Of a stretch of DNA of 10,265 nt, positions 1 through 6,666 are shown in pieces. The number at the start of each line of letters is the position of its first letter. Position 1 is the stretch's first letter. Origin of the DNA: an uncultured archaeon (lineage in GTDB: Archaea > Thermoproteota > Nitrososphaeria > Nitrososphaerales > Nitrosopumilaceae). The stretch is from the NCBI GenBank assembly GCA_950073955.1, contig CATMRH010000043.1, positions 1 to 10,265 of the forward strand. The letters are read 5' to 3'. A program made the position numbers and the translations under genes. The notes beneath the pieces were generated by a model, which had not been told where the DNA came from, did no database searches, and saw only the letters and a list, made by a program, of their open reading frames with translations.

Positions 1-8
1 AATTAAGA

Positions 9-362
9 ATGTGGGAACGCTTTTATGGAAAAAATTTAGCCAAATCAACAGTGCCTAACTGCCCAGAATGTACAAACAGAGAGAAAAAAAAGATTCAAAC
101 AAAATATGAAGCAGACACTCCAGAAGAAGAAAGAGGTAGAGATGATTTGTACAAATTGTACGATGAGATTGAAATTCCAATGAAAATGGATCCTGCTAGA
201 AAGGGCAATTTTATTTGTAAGAGATGTGGATTATACGCAACAAGAGAACAAGTATCAGATATTAGATACAAACTAAATCAAAGAGAAAAAACACGTGAAG
301 ATAAGCATGATGACTACCTTGAATGGTGGCAAAAAAGTAAAAAAGAAAAACAAGAAAATTAA
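9..362 (+). CDS. Small zinc-ribbon-like protein, function unknown
   Basis: I do not recognise a named family. The 117-residue product has two CxxC knuckles, CPEC (residues 18-21) and CKRC (70-73), about 50 residues apart, the arrangement of a split zinc ribbon binding one Zn ion. The insert between them is strongly charged, and the C-terminus (about 88-117) is very rich in Lys, Glu, Asp and Arg, so a soluble protein that touches nucleic acid or another protein is plausible but not shown. The ATG at 9 is the first one visible, but the frame stays open to the left edge of the window, so the true start could be upstream and the gene may be partial. It converges on the short-chain dehydrogenase, with 49 bases between the two stops. 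Confidence 0.7.
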   Translation: MWERFYGKNLAKSTVPNCPECTNREKKKIQTKYEADTPEEERGRDDLYKLYDEIEIPMKMDPARKGNFICKRCGLYATREQVSDIRYKLNQREKTREDKHDDYLEWWQKSKKEKQEN

Positions 363-411
363 CGTGAATGTAGTACATGACAAAAAAGAATGATGATTCA
401 AAAGAATAAAG

Positions 412-1212
412 CTAGTCTTGTTTTATAGAATCTAACTGCTTTTTGAAAGATTTTCCTAATATTGGATTGATGAAGTAAGGAAATGTATTTTTCATCCACA
501 CTGCACCACGTACTACAGATGGAACTATGATTTCTAGTCTTGGAGAGTTTGCTGCCTTCAAAATTGTTTTTGCTACTGTTTTAGAACTAAGTGACATTGG
601 TGAATATTTTGGCATTTTTTCAAACGAGGGACGATCAAAAAAATCTGTCCTGACCATAATTGGACTAACAACAGTGATTCCAACTCCAGTATCTTTTAGT
701 TCGTGTTTAAGACCTTCTGAAAATCCCAACATTGCAAATTTAGATGCACAATATGAAGCAATTCCAGGCAGACCAAAGCTTGCTGCAACAGATGCAATGT
801 TTACTATATGACCAGATTTCTTCTTTAGCATTGATGGAAGGAAATTTTTAATGCAGTAAATCATACCGAAGTAATTTGTTTTCATCTGTGATTCTATCTC
901 ATCTATAGAAAGATCAGATACAGACCCATAGATGGCAAAACCAGCATTATTTACTAAGATATCAATAGAATCAAATTTTTCTAAAACTATTTTTGACATT
1001 TCTTTTACTTGATCTTTTTTTGAAACATCACATTGGCAGACTAGTGTAGAGACATGAAAATCATTTAATTCATTTGCAACTTGTTCAAGTTTGTCTTTTC
1101 TTCTTGCAACCAAAACTATGTTAGCGCCTAGTTTTGCAAATTCTATTGCAGTTTGTTTACCAATTCCTGATGATGCACCAGTAATTAGAATCACTTTATT
1201 TTTGAAATCCAC
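412..1212 (-). CDS. Short-chain dehydrogenase/reductase (SDR family, classical type)
   Basis: An NAD(P)H-dependent oxidoreductase of the classical SDR family; substrate unknown. The 266 residues are close to the usual length of about 250 with a short C-terminal extension. Seen in order: cofactor loop TGASSGIG (11-18), basic pair R37-R38 after strand 2, which favours NADP(H), D62-V63 of the adenine pocket, NNAG (88-91), N113, catalytic S141, and Y154-x-x-x-K158. The catalytic tetrad is complete. The start is GTG at 1212: the frame upstream reads stop-Tyr-GTG (TGA TAT GTG), so no earlier start is possible, and the nearby ATG is out of frame. The UPF0104-type membrane protein ends 34 bases upstream on the same strand. 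A TTTATC box about 25 bases before the GTG could give a separate leaderless transcript. The C-terminal hydrophobic stretch (about 229-252) resembles SDRs that act on lipids, but this is only suggestive. Confidence 0.93.
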   Translation of the reverse strand: MDFKNKVILITGASSGIGKQTAIEFAKLGANIVLVARRKDKLEQVANELNDFHVSTLVCQCDVSKKDQVKEMSKIVLEKFDSIDILVNNAGFAIYGSVSDLSIDEIESQMKTNYFGMIYCIKNFLPSMLKKKSGHIVNIASVAASFGLPGIASYCASKFAMLGFSEGLKHELKDTGVGITVVSPIMVRTDFFDRPSFEKMPKYSPMSLSSKTVAKTILKAANSPRLEIIVPSVVRGAVWMKNTFPYFINPILGKSFKKQLDSIKQD

Positions 1213-1233
1213 ATATCAAAAAAATCATATGAA

Positions 1234-1240
1234 GATAAAG
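1234..1240 (-). promoter_or_regulatory. Possible TATA box for the SDR gene
   Basis: On the - strand the bases read CTTTATC, centred about 25 bases upstream of the GTG at 1212. That is the position of an archaeal TATA box for a transcript beginning at the start codon. No Shine-Dalgarno sequence is visible before the GTG, which fits a leaderless message. The box lies in the 34-base gap after the membrane-protein gene, so the SDR may be transcribed alone as well as by read-through. Confidence 0.4.
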
Positions 1241-1246
1241 TGGTTT

Positions 1247-2263
1247 CTATGCAGTTTTTGGTTTTGATATTTTACTCAAGGCTAATTTTACTAAAAGTAG
1301 CCATGTAATCACAATTGGAACGTAATAAGTTGCAATTCTCCAACCAATAACTGCATCCCAAGCAATAACTCCTTTTGGTAGGTCAAAGTCAAATGGATTC
1401 AAATTATTGATATATGCTACAATTCCAAATTCAGCCAAACCAGAACCACCTATAGTAATTGGCAAGTTTCCAATTGCATTTGCACCCATTACTGCCATGA
1501 TTGAATCAAATGCATTAATCACATATCCTGTTCCCATTGCAATGATCATAAATGATATTCCATAAAATGACCAAGACGCAAGTGACACTAGAAAAGATAT
1601 TGTAAAGATTTTTTTAGATTCAGGAGTGTGTATGTTTTCTCTGATCATAGTACATGTATCTTCCATCCAAGAATTAGTTTTATCAATAATTTTAGTACCT
1701 TTTTCTTTTCCTAATTTTTTAACAAAATATACCAGTACTTTTGGAACTTGGAATGTACGTTTGGAAGATAAGAAGAACATTCCAGTCCACAAAGATGTTA
1801 CAACAATGCTAGTGACTAAAATAATTATTCCAACAATATATGCTCCATTCAATAACGCAATTATTCCTGCTATTATGGATAACAAGCCTGCTGCAAGCAC
1901 TTCAGTTACAATATCCATAATTGCAATCCATGTTGCTTTTGAAAGTTCTACTCCTTTTTTCTTCAAATAATAGATTACAATAAATTCTGCTCCAACAAAC
2001 ATCGGAGTTGTAAATTTGATAAATTCACTGCCAACTCTAACTCCTGTCAATTTCCAAAAGGAATCAAAATTACCAAGATATTTTCTTGTGATGTATGCAA
2101 ATTTGATTCCTTGGAGACCTAGTTTGATCATCATTGCAAGAACTGCACCAACAAATGGAAAGAACCCAATTGCCAATACATCTTCTAATTTGATATCAAA
2201 TTGAATGGCAATAATGAAAATTGGAATTAAGGTCACAGGTATAGCTACAAGTCTCCAATTCAT
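1247..2263 (-). CDS. UPF0104 / AglD-MprF-type multispanning membrane protein
   Basis: A 338-residue polytopic membrane protein of the lysylphosphatidylglycerol-synthase transmembrane-region family (UPF0104, COG0392). About eight hydrophobic segments can be seen, roughly at 6-23, 28-48, 78-100, 112-136, 141-163, 222-245, 252-275 and 300-326, with a charged cytoplasmic-type loop at 182-218. The glycine-rich family motif near the C-terminus is present as GNLPITIGGSGLAEFG (265-280), followed by the WR..TYY helix (308-314). Family members include the membrane part of MprF and archaeal AglD-type proteins, so a role in envelope lipid or glycolipid handling is likely, but the substrate cannot be read from the sequence. 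There is no soluble aminoacyl-transferase domain. The ATG start is divergent from the GPN GTPase gene, 82 bases away, and the SDR follows on the same strand. Confidence 0.85.
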   Translation of the reverse strand: MNWRLVAIPVTLIPIFIIAIQFDIKLEDVLAIGFFPFVGAVLAMMIKLGLQGIKFAYITRKYLGNFDSFWKLTGVRVGSEFIKFTTPMFVGAEFIVIYYLKKKGVELSKATWIAIMDIVTEVLAAGLLSIIAGIIALLNGAYIVGIIILVTSIVVTSLWTGMFFLSSKRTFQVPKVLVYFVKKLGKEKGTKIIDKTNSWMEDTCTMIRENIHTPESKKIFTISFLVSLASWSFYGISFMIIAMGTGYVINAFDSIMAVMGANAIGNLPITIGGSGLAEFGIVAYINNLNPFDFDLPKGVIAWDAVIGWRIATYYVPIVITWLLLVKLALSKISKPKTA

Positions 2264-2316
2264 TGATAATTTTTTTTAAATAATCAAATATGAAAGTTGA
2301 TGGTAAAGCTAGTTTG

Positions 2317-2324
2317 AAATATAA
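2317..2324 (+). promoter_or_regulatory. TATA box of the GPN-thrB-queC operon
   Basis: AAATATAA is centred 25-26 bases upstream of the TTG at 2346, the normal archaeal TATA-to-start-site distance. Transcription would begin at or very near the start codon, giving a leaderless mRNA. No usable Shine-Dalgarno sequence precedes the TTG: AGGA directly abuts it. A weaker TATA-like CATATTTG on the other strand (about 2286-2293) lies about 26 bases before the divergent membrane-protein gene, so both promoters share this 82-base gap. Confidence 0.6.
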
Positions 2325-2345
2325 GCAAAGAAAAATTAGACAGGA

Positions 2346-3104
2346 TTGAAAACAATTTTTGTTTCTGGTACGGCAGGCGCAGGGAAATCATTGCTTACAT
2401 CAAAGTTATACGAATATTACACAAAAAATGGAGCATTTGCAGCTGTCTTGAACTTAGATCCAGGTGTAGAAAATCTGCCATATACTTGCGATATTGATGT
2501 TAGAGACTTTGTTGATTATGTATCTATAATGCAACAGTATGATCTTGGTCCAAATGGCGCCTTAATAATGGCAAATGATTTGATTGCATCAAAAGTTGAT
2601 GATATTAAAAACGAAGTAGACAGAGTAAATCCTGATTATCTAATTGTTGATACGCCTGGCCAAATTGAGTTGTTCGCATATCGTTCTAGTGGACCTTTTC
2701 TAGTAGAAAATATTTCATCAGAAGAAAAAACAAATATTTTTCTTTTTGATGGTGCTTTGATTAATACTCCGGTAAATTTTGTTTCAATTGCACTTCTTGC
2801 AACATCAATAAGGCTACGTTTGAAAATAGCGACAGTCAATGTTTTGACAAAAACAGATCTAATTGGTGCCAAATTAAAAGAGATACTACAATGGACAACA
2901 AGTCTGAGTACGTTAGAAAATGCTATTGGCAAAGAAGCAGATGGGGATACCTATACGTTGACTACAAACATTTTACGTGGTTTGAATCTTGGTGGATTTG
3001 CGCAAGGATTGATTCCAATTTCAAACGTTACAGGAGATGGTTTTGTAAATCTTGAAGGCGCTCTTAGTAGAATTCTTAACTTGGGTGAAGAGGTAGAAAA
3101 CTAA
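2346..3104 (+). CDS. GPN-loop GTPase
   Basis: A member of the GPN-loop GTPase family (Gpn1/XAB1 in eukaryotes, PAB0955-type in archaea). Eukaryotic homologues help assemble and import RNA polymerase; the archaeal role is unsettled. Visible motifs: P-loop GTAGAGKS (8-15), switch-like NLDPGVE (36-42), the defining Gly-Pro-Asn (68-70), G3 DTPGQIE (102-108), and G4-type TKTD (168-171). At 252 residues the length is normal, and no motif is missing. The start is TTG: an in-frame TAG lies only two codons upstream (2337-2339), so no ATG start is available, and the N-terminus matches the family, where the P-loop begins within the first ten residues. It is the first gene of a + strand operon; thrB follows with no gap at all. 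Confidence 0.93.
   Translation: MKTIFVSGTAGAGKSLLTSKLYEYYTKNGAFAAVLNLDPGVENLPYTCDIDVRDFVDYVSIMQQYDLGPNGALIMANDLIASKVDDIKNEVDRVNPDYLIVDTPGQIELFAYRSSGPFLVENISSEEKTNIFLFDGALINTPVNFVSIALLATSIRLRLKIATVNVLTKTDLIGAKLKEILQWTTSLSTLENAIGKEADGDTYTLTTNILRGLNLGGFAQGLIPISNVTGDGFVNLEGALSRILNLGEEVEN
3090..3094 (+). promoter_or_regulatory. Shine-Dalgarno sequence of thrB
   Basis: GAGGT lies 10 bases before the TTG at 3105, inside the last codons of the GPN GTPase gene. It supports the TTG start and internal initiation on a polycistronic mRNA, in contrast with the leaderless first gene. Confidence 0.5.
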
Positions 3105-4028
3105 TTGGCATCAAAGATTACTGTAAAGGCACCATCATCTACCGCAAATCTAGGTCCAGGATTTGACGTATTTGGATTAGCAATAGATGCATTTCATGAC
3201 GAAGTTACATTAACCAAAACAAAAAGTGGGGTTACTATAATTACAGACGATAAAATCCCAACAAATCCTGAAAAAAACACTGCAGGATTAGTTGTAAAAA
3301 ATATGAAAAAAAAATTCAAAATCAAGGGCGGTATTGAAATTAAAATCAAAAAAGGAGTTCCTTCAGGATTTGGAATGGGAAGTAGTGCTGCATCAGCTGC
3401 AGCTGCTGCAGTAGCATTTGATAAACTGTTTGCACTAAGGCTTGATGGAAATTCTTTAGTAGAATTTGCAGGTTCTGGTGAAAAAGCCAGTGCTGGTTCA
3501 ATTCATTATGATAATGTTGCTGCTTCTGTTTTAGGAGGATTTGTAATTGTAAAGACAGATCCTTTAGATATAATCAGAGTTGAACCTCCAACAAATCTTA
3601 GAATGTGTATTGCTGTTCCAAATATTGACGTTCCAAAAAAGAAGACCAAAGTATCAAGAAGTGTAATTCCAAAGAAAATTAAGTTAACTGATAGTATTTT
3701 GAATCTATCAAATGCATCAGCAATTGTTGCAGGATTTATGAAAAAAGATCCAGTGTTGATTGGAAATTCAATTAAAGATGTGATAGTTGAACCCGCAAGA
3801 CGACATATGATACCAGGATTCGCCAAAGTCAAGCAAAATGCCCTAAAAGCAGGAGCGTTAGGTGTTACAATAAGCGGAGCGGGGCCCTCAGTAATTGCAT
3901 TTTCAAAAAGTTCAGCTAATTTGAAAAAGATTTGTCTATCTATGTCAAGAGGATTTGCATCTAAAAAAATAAAATGTCAAACAATAATCTGTAAACCTAC
4001 TAAGGGTGCTGCAGATAAGAGAAAATAA
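3105..4028 (+). CDS. thrB: Homoserine kinase (GHMP kinase family)
   Basis: Phosphorylates L-homoserine with ATP to O-phosphohomoserine, the step before threonine synthase; cytoplasmic. The 307 residues fit the family. Seen in order: N-terminal strand and ANLGPGFDVFG (14-24), typical of archaeal and bacterial ThrB; the GHMP ATP loop PSGFGMGSSAASA (86-98); the ThrB-specific HYDNVAASVLGG (134-145); EPARRHMIPG (229-238); and motif 3, GVTISGAGPS (253-262). Together these separate it from mevalonate, shikimate and other GHMP kinases. The start is TTG at 3105, immediately after the TAA of the GTPase gene and in the same reading frame. The first methionine downstream (residue 67) would remove the conserved N-terminus. 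queC follows 15 bases later. No threonine-attenuation signal is visible. Confidence 0.92.
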   Translation: MASKITVKAPSSTANLGPGFDVFGLAIDAFHDEVTLTKTKSGVTIITDDKIPTNPEKNTAGLVVKNMKKKFKIKGGIEIKIKKGVPSGFGMGSSAASAAAAAVAFDKLFALRLDGNSLVEFAGSGEKASAGSIHYDNVAASVLGGFVIVKTDPLDIIRVEPPTNLRMCIAVPNIDVPKKKTKVSRSVIPKKIKLTDSILNLSNASAIVAGFMKKDPVLIGNSIKDVIVEPARRHMIPGFAKVKQNALKAGALGVTISGAGPSVIAFSKSSANLKKICLSMSRGFASKKIKCQTIICKPTKGAADKRK

Positions 4029-4032
4029 TTTT

Positions 4033-4039
4033 AGGGGGA
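4033..4039 (+). promoter_or_regulatory. Shine-Dalgarno sequence of queC
   Basis: A purine block, AGGGGGA, sits 4 bases before the ATG at 4044 in the 15-base gap after thrB. It supports this start and translation from the shared operon mRNA. Confidence 0.5.
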
Positions 4040-4043
4040 TTTT

Positions 4044-4718
4044 ATGAAAAAAGCAGTAATTGTATTTAGTGGAGGGATTGACTCTGTTTGTGCAGTTTCA
4101 TTTTTAAAATCAAGGTATGAGTTGTATGGTATTACGTTTTCATATGGACAAAAGGCAAGCAGAGAGATTATAGCAGCAAAATCTTTTGCAAAGAAACTAG
4201 GGTTAAAGCAGCATAAAGTAATCGATATTGGTTTTATGAAAGAGTTGTATGGTGATTCCAACGTTTTAACAAGCACAAAAAGAAAGATTCCTAGTAAATT
4301 TGAGTACTCAATTGTGGTTCCAATTAGAAACGCAGTATTTCTATCAGTTGCATCAGCATGGGCTTTTACACTTAATGCCTCACTAGTTGTATATGGTGCT
4401 CATACTGGAGACAAACACTATCCTGATTGTAGACCAACTTTTGCAAAAAAACTAGAAGCTGCATTTAATCAAGGGGAGAATGATGGAATCAATTCAGGAT
4501 TACGAAAGAGTATTAAGATTTGGTCACCTTATCGCGAAGGATTATCAAAGAAGGATCTACTAAAAGCTGGAATGAGAGTTTTGGGAGACTCTATCTTTAA
4601 GACTTGGAGTTGTTATTCAAATAAAAAATATCATTGTGGAGTTTGTGAATCTTGTAATAACAGAAAAATTGCATTTCAGAAAGCTGGTATTAAAGATAAA
4701 ACAAAGTATCTAAAATAA
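4044..4718 (+). CDS. queC: 7-cyano-7-deazaguanine (preQ0) synthase
   Basis: Converts 7-carboxy-7-deazaguanine plus ammonia and ATP into preQ0; in archaea preQ0 is then inserted in tRNA at position 15 and becomes archaeosine. The 224 residues match the QueC family length. Seen: the PP-loop SGGIDS (9-14), SYGQKA (33-38), VPIRNAVFLS (92-101), the acidic/Cys motif YPDCRP (126-131), and the four zinc ligands C190, C198, C201 and C204 in SC-x7-CGVC-x2-C spacing. All functional motifs are present. It is the last gene of the GTPase-thrB-queC operon. Its stop is only 2 bases from the stop of the convergent small membrane protein, and the two other preQ0 genes (folE-type, queE) lie just beyond on the opposite strand. 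Confidence 0.95.
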   Translation: MKKAVIVFSGGIDSVCAVSFLKSRYELYGITFSYGQKASREIIAAKSFAKKLGLKQHKVIDIGFMKELYGDSNVLTSTKRKIPSKFEYSIVVPIRNAVFLSVASAWAFTLNASLVVYGAHTGDKHYPDCRPTFAKKLEAAFNQGENDGINSGLRKSIKIWSPYREGLSKKDLLKAGMRVLGDSIFKTWSCYSNKKYHCGVCESCNNRKIAFQKAGIKDKTKYLK

Positions 4719-4720
4719 TT

Positions 4721-4972
4721 CTAGAAACGATTTTGAAGAATCTTCTTTTTTAGAATGAAGCCTCTAATTCCAATATACCACACTAAAAAGAACATTCCAA
4801 AAATTCCTGTGATCATATAGTTATGTACGTCTACTGGAAGTTCTCCAAATGAGTCAGTAATTTTAACTGCTGCTAGAAAGGAGATTACAATAAGAGCTAC
4901 ACATTCTATTGCATACCATATCCAATGAGGGAATGATTCTTTTGGAATGTGAATATTTGGGTGTACTACCAT
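4721..4972 (-). CDS. Small two-helix membrane protein, function unknown
   Basis: I do not recognise a family. The 83-residue product has two hydrophobic helices (about 17-36 and 51-70), a short polar loop between them (about 37-50, with Asp, Glu and His), and a basic C-terminus (RGFILKKK, 70-77), so both ends probably face the cytoplasm. No cysteines for cofactor binding beyond C24 are seen. It follows the GTP cyclohydrolase gene by 33 bases on the same strand, but the ATG has its own well-placed TATA box, so it need not be co-transcribed. It ends 2 bases from the queC stop. Coding potential is supported by the hydrophobic pattern, the promoter and the tight packing rather than by homology. 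Confidence 0.75.
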   Translation of the reverse strand: MVVHPNIHIPKESFPHWIWYAIECVALIVISFLAAVKITDSFGELPVDVHNYMITGIFGMFFLVWYIGIRGFILKKKILQNRF

Positions 4973-4992
4973 GTTTGTAATTAAAAAGATAG

Positions 4993-5002
4993 ATTATTTA
5001 AT
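4993..5002 (-). promoter_or_regulatory. TATA box of the small membrane protein gene
   Basis: The - strand reads ATTAAATAAT, centred about 25-26 bases upstream of the ATG at 4972. This spacing suggests a leaderless transcript starting at the ATG. The box lies in the 33-base gap after the GTP cyclohydrolase stop. Confidence 0.5.
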
Positions 5003-5005
5003 TTT

Positions 5006-5572
5006 TCAGTATTTTGAAAAAGATGGATCTGAGGAACGTTTCCTAATGAGTGTCATTATGCTCTCTTTTTCTTCTTTATTTTCATAAATCCCTCTAAATG
5101 CGGATGAAGAGAGCATTACATCGTTTTTAACACCACGCATTTTCATACAGAGGTGTTCTGCATCTGCAAAAACTACAACACCCTTAACGCCTTGAGAATA
5201 CAGCTCATCAGCAATATTTTTGGTTAGCCGTTCCTGAATTTGTAGTCTCTTTGAATATTTTTCAACTAATCTGACAAGTTTTGAGATTCCAAAAACTCTG
5301 CCATTTGGTGAGTAAGCAATGTGGATTTTTCCAAAAAATGGTAACATATGGTGTTCACACATCGAATAAAATTGAATATTACGTGCAATAACTACATCAG
5401 AATCTTCTGAGAATTGTACAGATAACTCCGAATCAGAATCATATCCGGAAAAGATTTCTTTGTACATATTTGCAATTCTTTCAGGAGTATCTCGTAATCC
5501 TTCACGAGTGGGATCCTCACCAACTTCAATGATTAATTCTCTAATGAGTTTTTTTACACGTTCTTTGTCCAT
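5006..5572 (-). CDS. folE: GTP cyclohydrolase I, bacterial/eukaryotic FolE type
   Basis: Opens GTP to 7,8-dihydroneopterin triphosphate, the first step towards preQ0 and also towards pterins. The 188 residues are normal for the FolE core. Seen: DPTREGLRDTPERI (20-33); the active site CEHH (72-75), giving Zn ligands C72 and H75 and catalytic H74; GISKLVRLVEKY (95-106); QIQERLT (111-117); H140-x-C142 (third Zn ligand) and RGV (146-148). This is the Zn-dependent FolE fold, not the archaeal MptA/FolE2 type found in many Euryarchaeota. QueE is encoded 64 bases upstream on the same strand and queC is nearby, so a role in preQ0 supply is the natural reading, though pterin synthesis is equally possible. 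A weak TATA-like AAATACTA lies about 27 bases before the ATG. Confidence 0.94.
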   Translation of the reverse strand: MDKERVKKLIRELIIEVGEDPTREGLRDTPERIANMYKEIFSGYDSDSELSVQFSEDSDVVIARNIQFYSMCEHHMLPFFGKIHIAYSPNGRVFGISKLVRLVEKYSKRLQIQERLTKNIADELYSQGVKGVVVFADAEHLCMKMRGVKNDVMLSSSAFRGIYENKEEKESIMTLIRKRSSDPSFSKY

Positions 5573-5636
5573 TTGATATTTTCACAGAATTTTTCTAGTA
5601 TTTGAACCTAATCAGATTTTTAGGCAGGTGTTAATG

Positions 5637-6350
5637 CTATGGGGCTCCAATAAATTTGTGCAACTGAGGAACTACCTTGACATCAATGTAGTAAGGATAT
5701 ACTATATCATACAAATTCAATAAAAGATCCAGTGATGGTTCAGAAACACCATAGGTAGGCTGAATGACAAATCCATCAATATCATCTTTAGAGATGACAT
5801 CAAAAATTTGCTTTGTCAATTCTTCAAATTCGTTTAACTGAGTTTTGGAGCTAACTACAATTTTGATGTAAGTCGTTTTCTTTGCCTTTACAGAAGATTC
5901 AAGACATTTCATTGCATGAACAATTAATTTTTCATAGTGTTTTGAGTCTACAAAATCAGAGTCTTTTGTTTTAAATTCAATTTTAACAATATCAAAAAAT
6001 GGTAAAACATGATTAAATCTATCAATATCAAAACATGATGATTCAAGATATGTAGGAATTTTTTTGTCTTGGATATGCTTTGCAAGTAGTGCTACAGCCT
6101 CATGTTGGATTAATGGATCACCTCCAGTAAAATTTACTTTGTAAGTTTGGTTTTTGAGATTGGAATCAATTAGTTGATTTGCCTCTTCAATTGTATATTC
6201 TGTACCAGAATCAAGAGGAAGAGATTCTAATGTATCACAATAAAAACAAGTGAAAGGACATCCTGCAAGTCTCACAAATAGAGTCTTTGTTCCATAAAGA
6301 ATACCTTCGCCTTCAACTGATGTAAATATCTCAAATAGTCTTACTTTCAT
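5637..6350 (-). CDS. queE: 7-carboxy-7-deazaguanine synthase (radical SAM)
   Basis: Turns 6-carboxy-5,6,7,8-tetrahydropterin into 7-carboxy-7-deazaguanine, the step before QueC. The 237 residues fit the family. Seen: the N-terminal SVEGEG (11-16), the canonical radical SAM cluster motif C31-x3-C35-x2-C38, the SAM-binding FTGGDPL (74-80), and the family C-terminal end PQLHKFIG (228-235). The CX3CX2C form is the common QueE type rather than the expanded CX14CX2C type. The ATG start has an AT-rich box (ATTAATAA) centred about 26 bases upstream and no Shine-Dalgarno sequence, fitting a leaderless start. folE follows 64 bases downstream on the same strand. The enzyme between them in the pathway, QueD, is not encoded in the window. 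Confidence 0.94.
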   Translation of the reverse strand: MKVRLFEIFTSVEGEGILYGTKTLFVRLAGCPFTCFYCDTLESLPLDSGTEYTIEEANQLIDSNLKNQTYKVNFTGGDPLIQHEAVALLAKHIQDKKIPTYLESSCFDIDRFNHVLPFFDIVKIEFKTKDSDFVDSKHYEKLIVHAMKCLESSVKAKKTTYIKIVVSSKTQLNEFEELTKQIFDVISKDDIDGFVIQPTYGVSEPSLDLLLNLYDIVYPYYIDVKVVPQLHKFIGAP

Positions 6351-6372
6351 GTAATATTCGTAATTTTTTTCA

Positions 6373-6380
6373 TTATTAAT
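6373..6380 (-). promoter_or_regulatory. TATA box of queE
   Basis: The - strand reads ATTAATAA, centred about 26 bases before the queE ATG, in the 44-base gap after the upstream membrane protein gene. Position and A+T content fit an archaeal TATA box for a leaderless mRNA. Confidence 0.5.
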
Positions 6381-6394
6381 TCAATGAGTTTCTA

Positions 6395-6595
6395 CTAATG
6401 CATAACTGGTTCTTTCGAGTAGAATAATCCAGAGATAAAGAACACTATTCCTAAGATTCCAATAGTGCTTCCAATAAGTTCTATTTGATTTTGAAAATAA
6501 CTTTCCATTGGAGCCCATAACCATGCCATCAAAGCACCTACAACAATCATTGGAACTCCTACTCCAACTGTAATTACTTTAGAGGCCATGTTCAT
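6395..6595 (-). CDS. Small two-helix membrane protein, function unknown
   Basis: The 66-residue product is not a family I recognise. It has two hydrophobic helices (about 7-29 and 40-59) rich in Gly, Val and Ile, joined by a short polar loop containing Glu, Gln and Asn (about 31-39). The first helix contains WLWAP, and the second is glycine-rich, suggesting tight helix packing. Two in-frame ATG codons are close together (residues 1 and 3). A TATA-like CATATA element on the - strand (6611-6620 region) is centred about 26 bases before the second ATG at 6589, so MASKVITV may be the real N-terminus. It lies 44 bases upstream of queE and 71 bases downstream of the exported protein gene, on the same strand as both. 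Confidence 0.7.
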   Translation of the reverse strand: MNMASKVITVGVGVPMIVVGALMAWLWAPMESYFQNQIELIGSTIGILGIVFFISGLFYSKEPVMH

Positions 6596-6666
6596 TTGTG
6601 TTTCAAAAATGTATATGAAGTTTATGATAATTTAGCTGGATTTGTTTTGCTTGTACTGATTTCAGT

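Noticed and set aside
378..410. Ten-codon ORF after the zinc-ribbon gene
   Set aside because: Too short, Lys/Asp-rich like random AT-rich sequence, and no promoter or Shine-Dalgarno sequence is evident.
527..811. Open frame antisense to the SDR gene
   Set aside because: It is a shadow of a gene with complete catalytic motifs; the antisense product shows no recognisable domain.
2636..2932. Open frame antisense to the GPN GTPase gene
   Set aside because: The opposite strand carries all G motifs; this frame has no motif of its own.
5607..5624. Small inverted repeat CCTAA-(8)-TTAGG between queE and folE, considered as a preQ-type riboswitch or terminator
   Set aside because: Only a 5-bp stem, no preQ1-aptamer core, no T-run, and preQ riboswitches are not known from archaea of this kind.
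6655..6666. Palindrome ACTGA-TT-TCAGT just after the stop of the exported protein gene, considered as a terminator
   Set aside because: The arms are only 5 bp and no T-tract follows on the coding strand; chance is sufficient.
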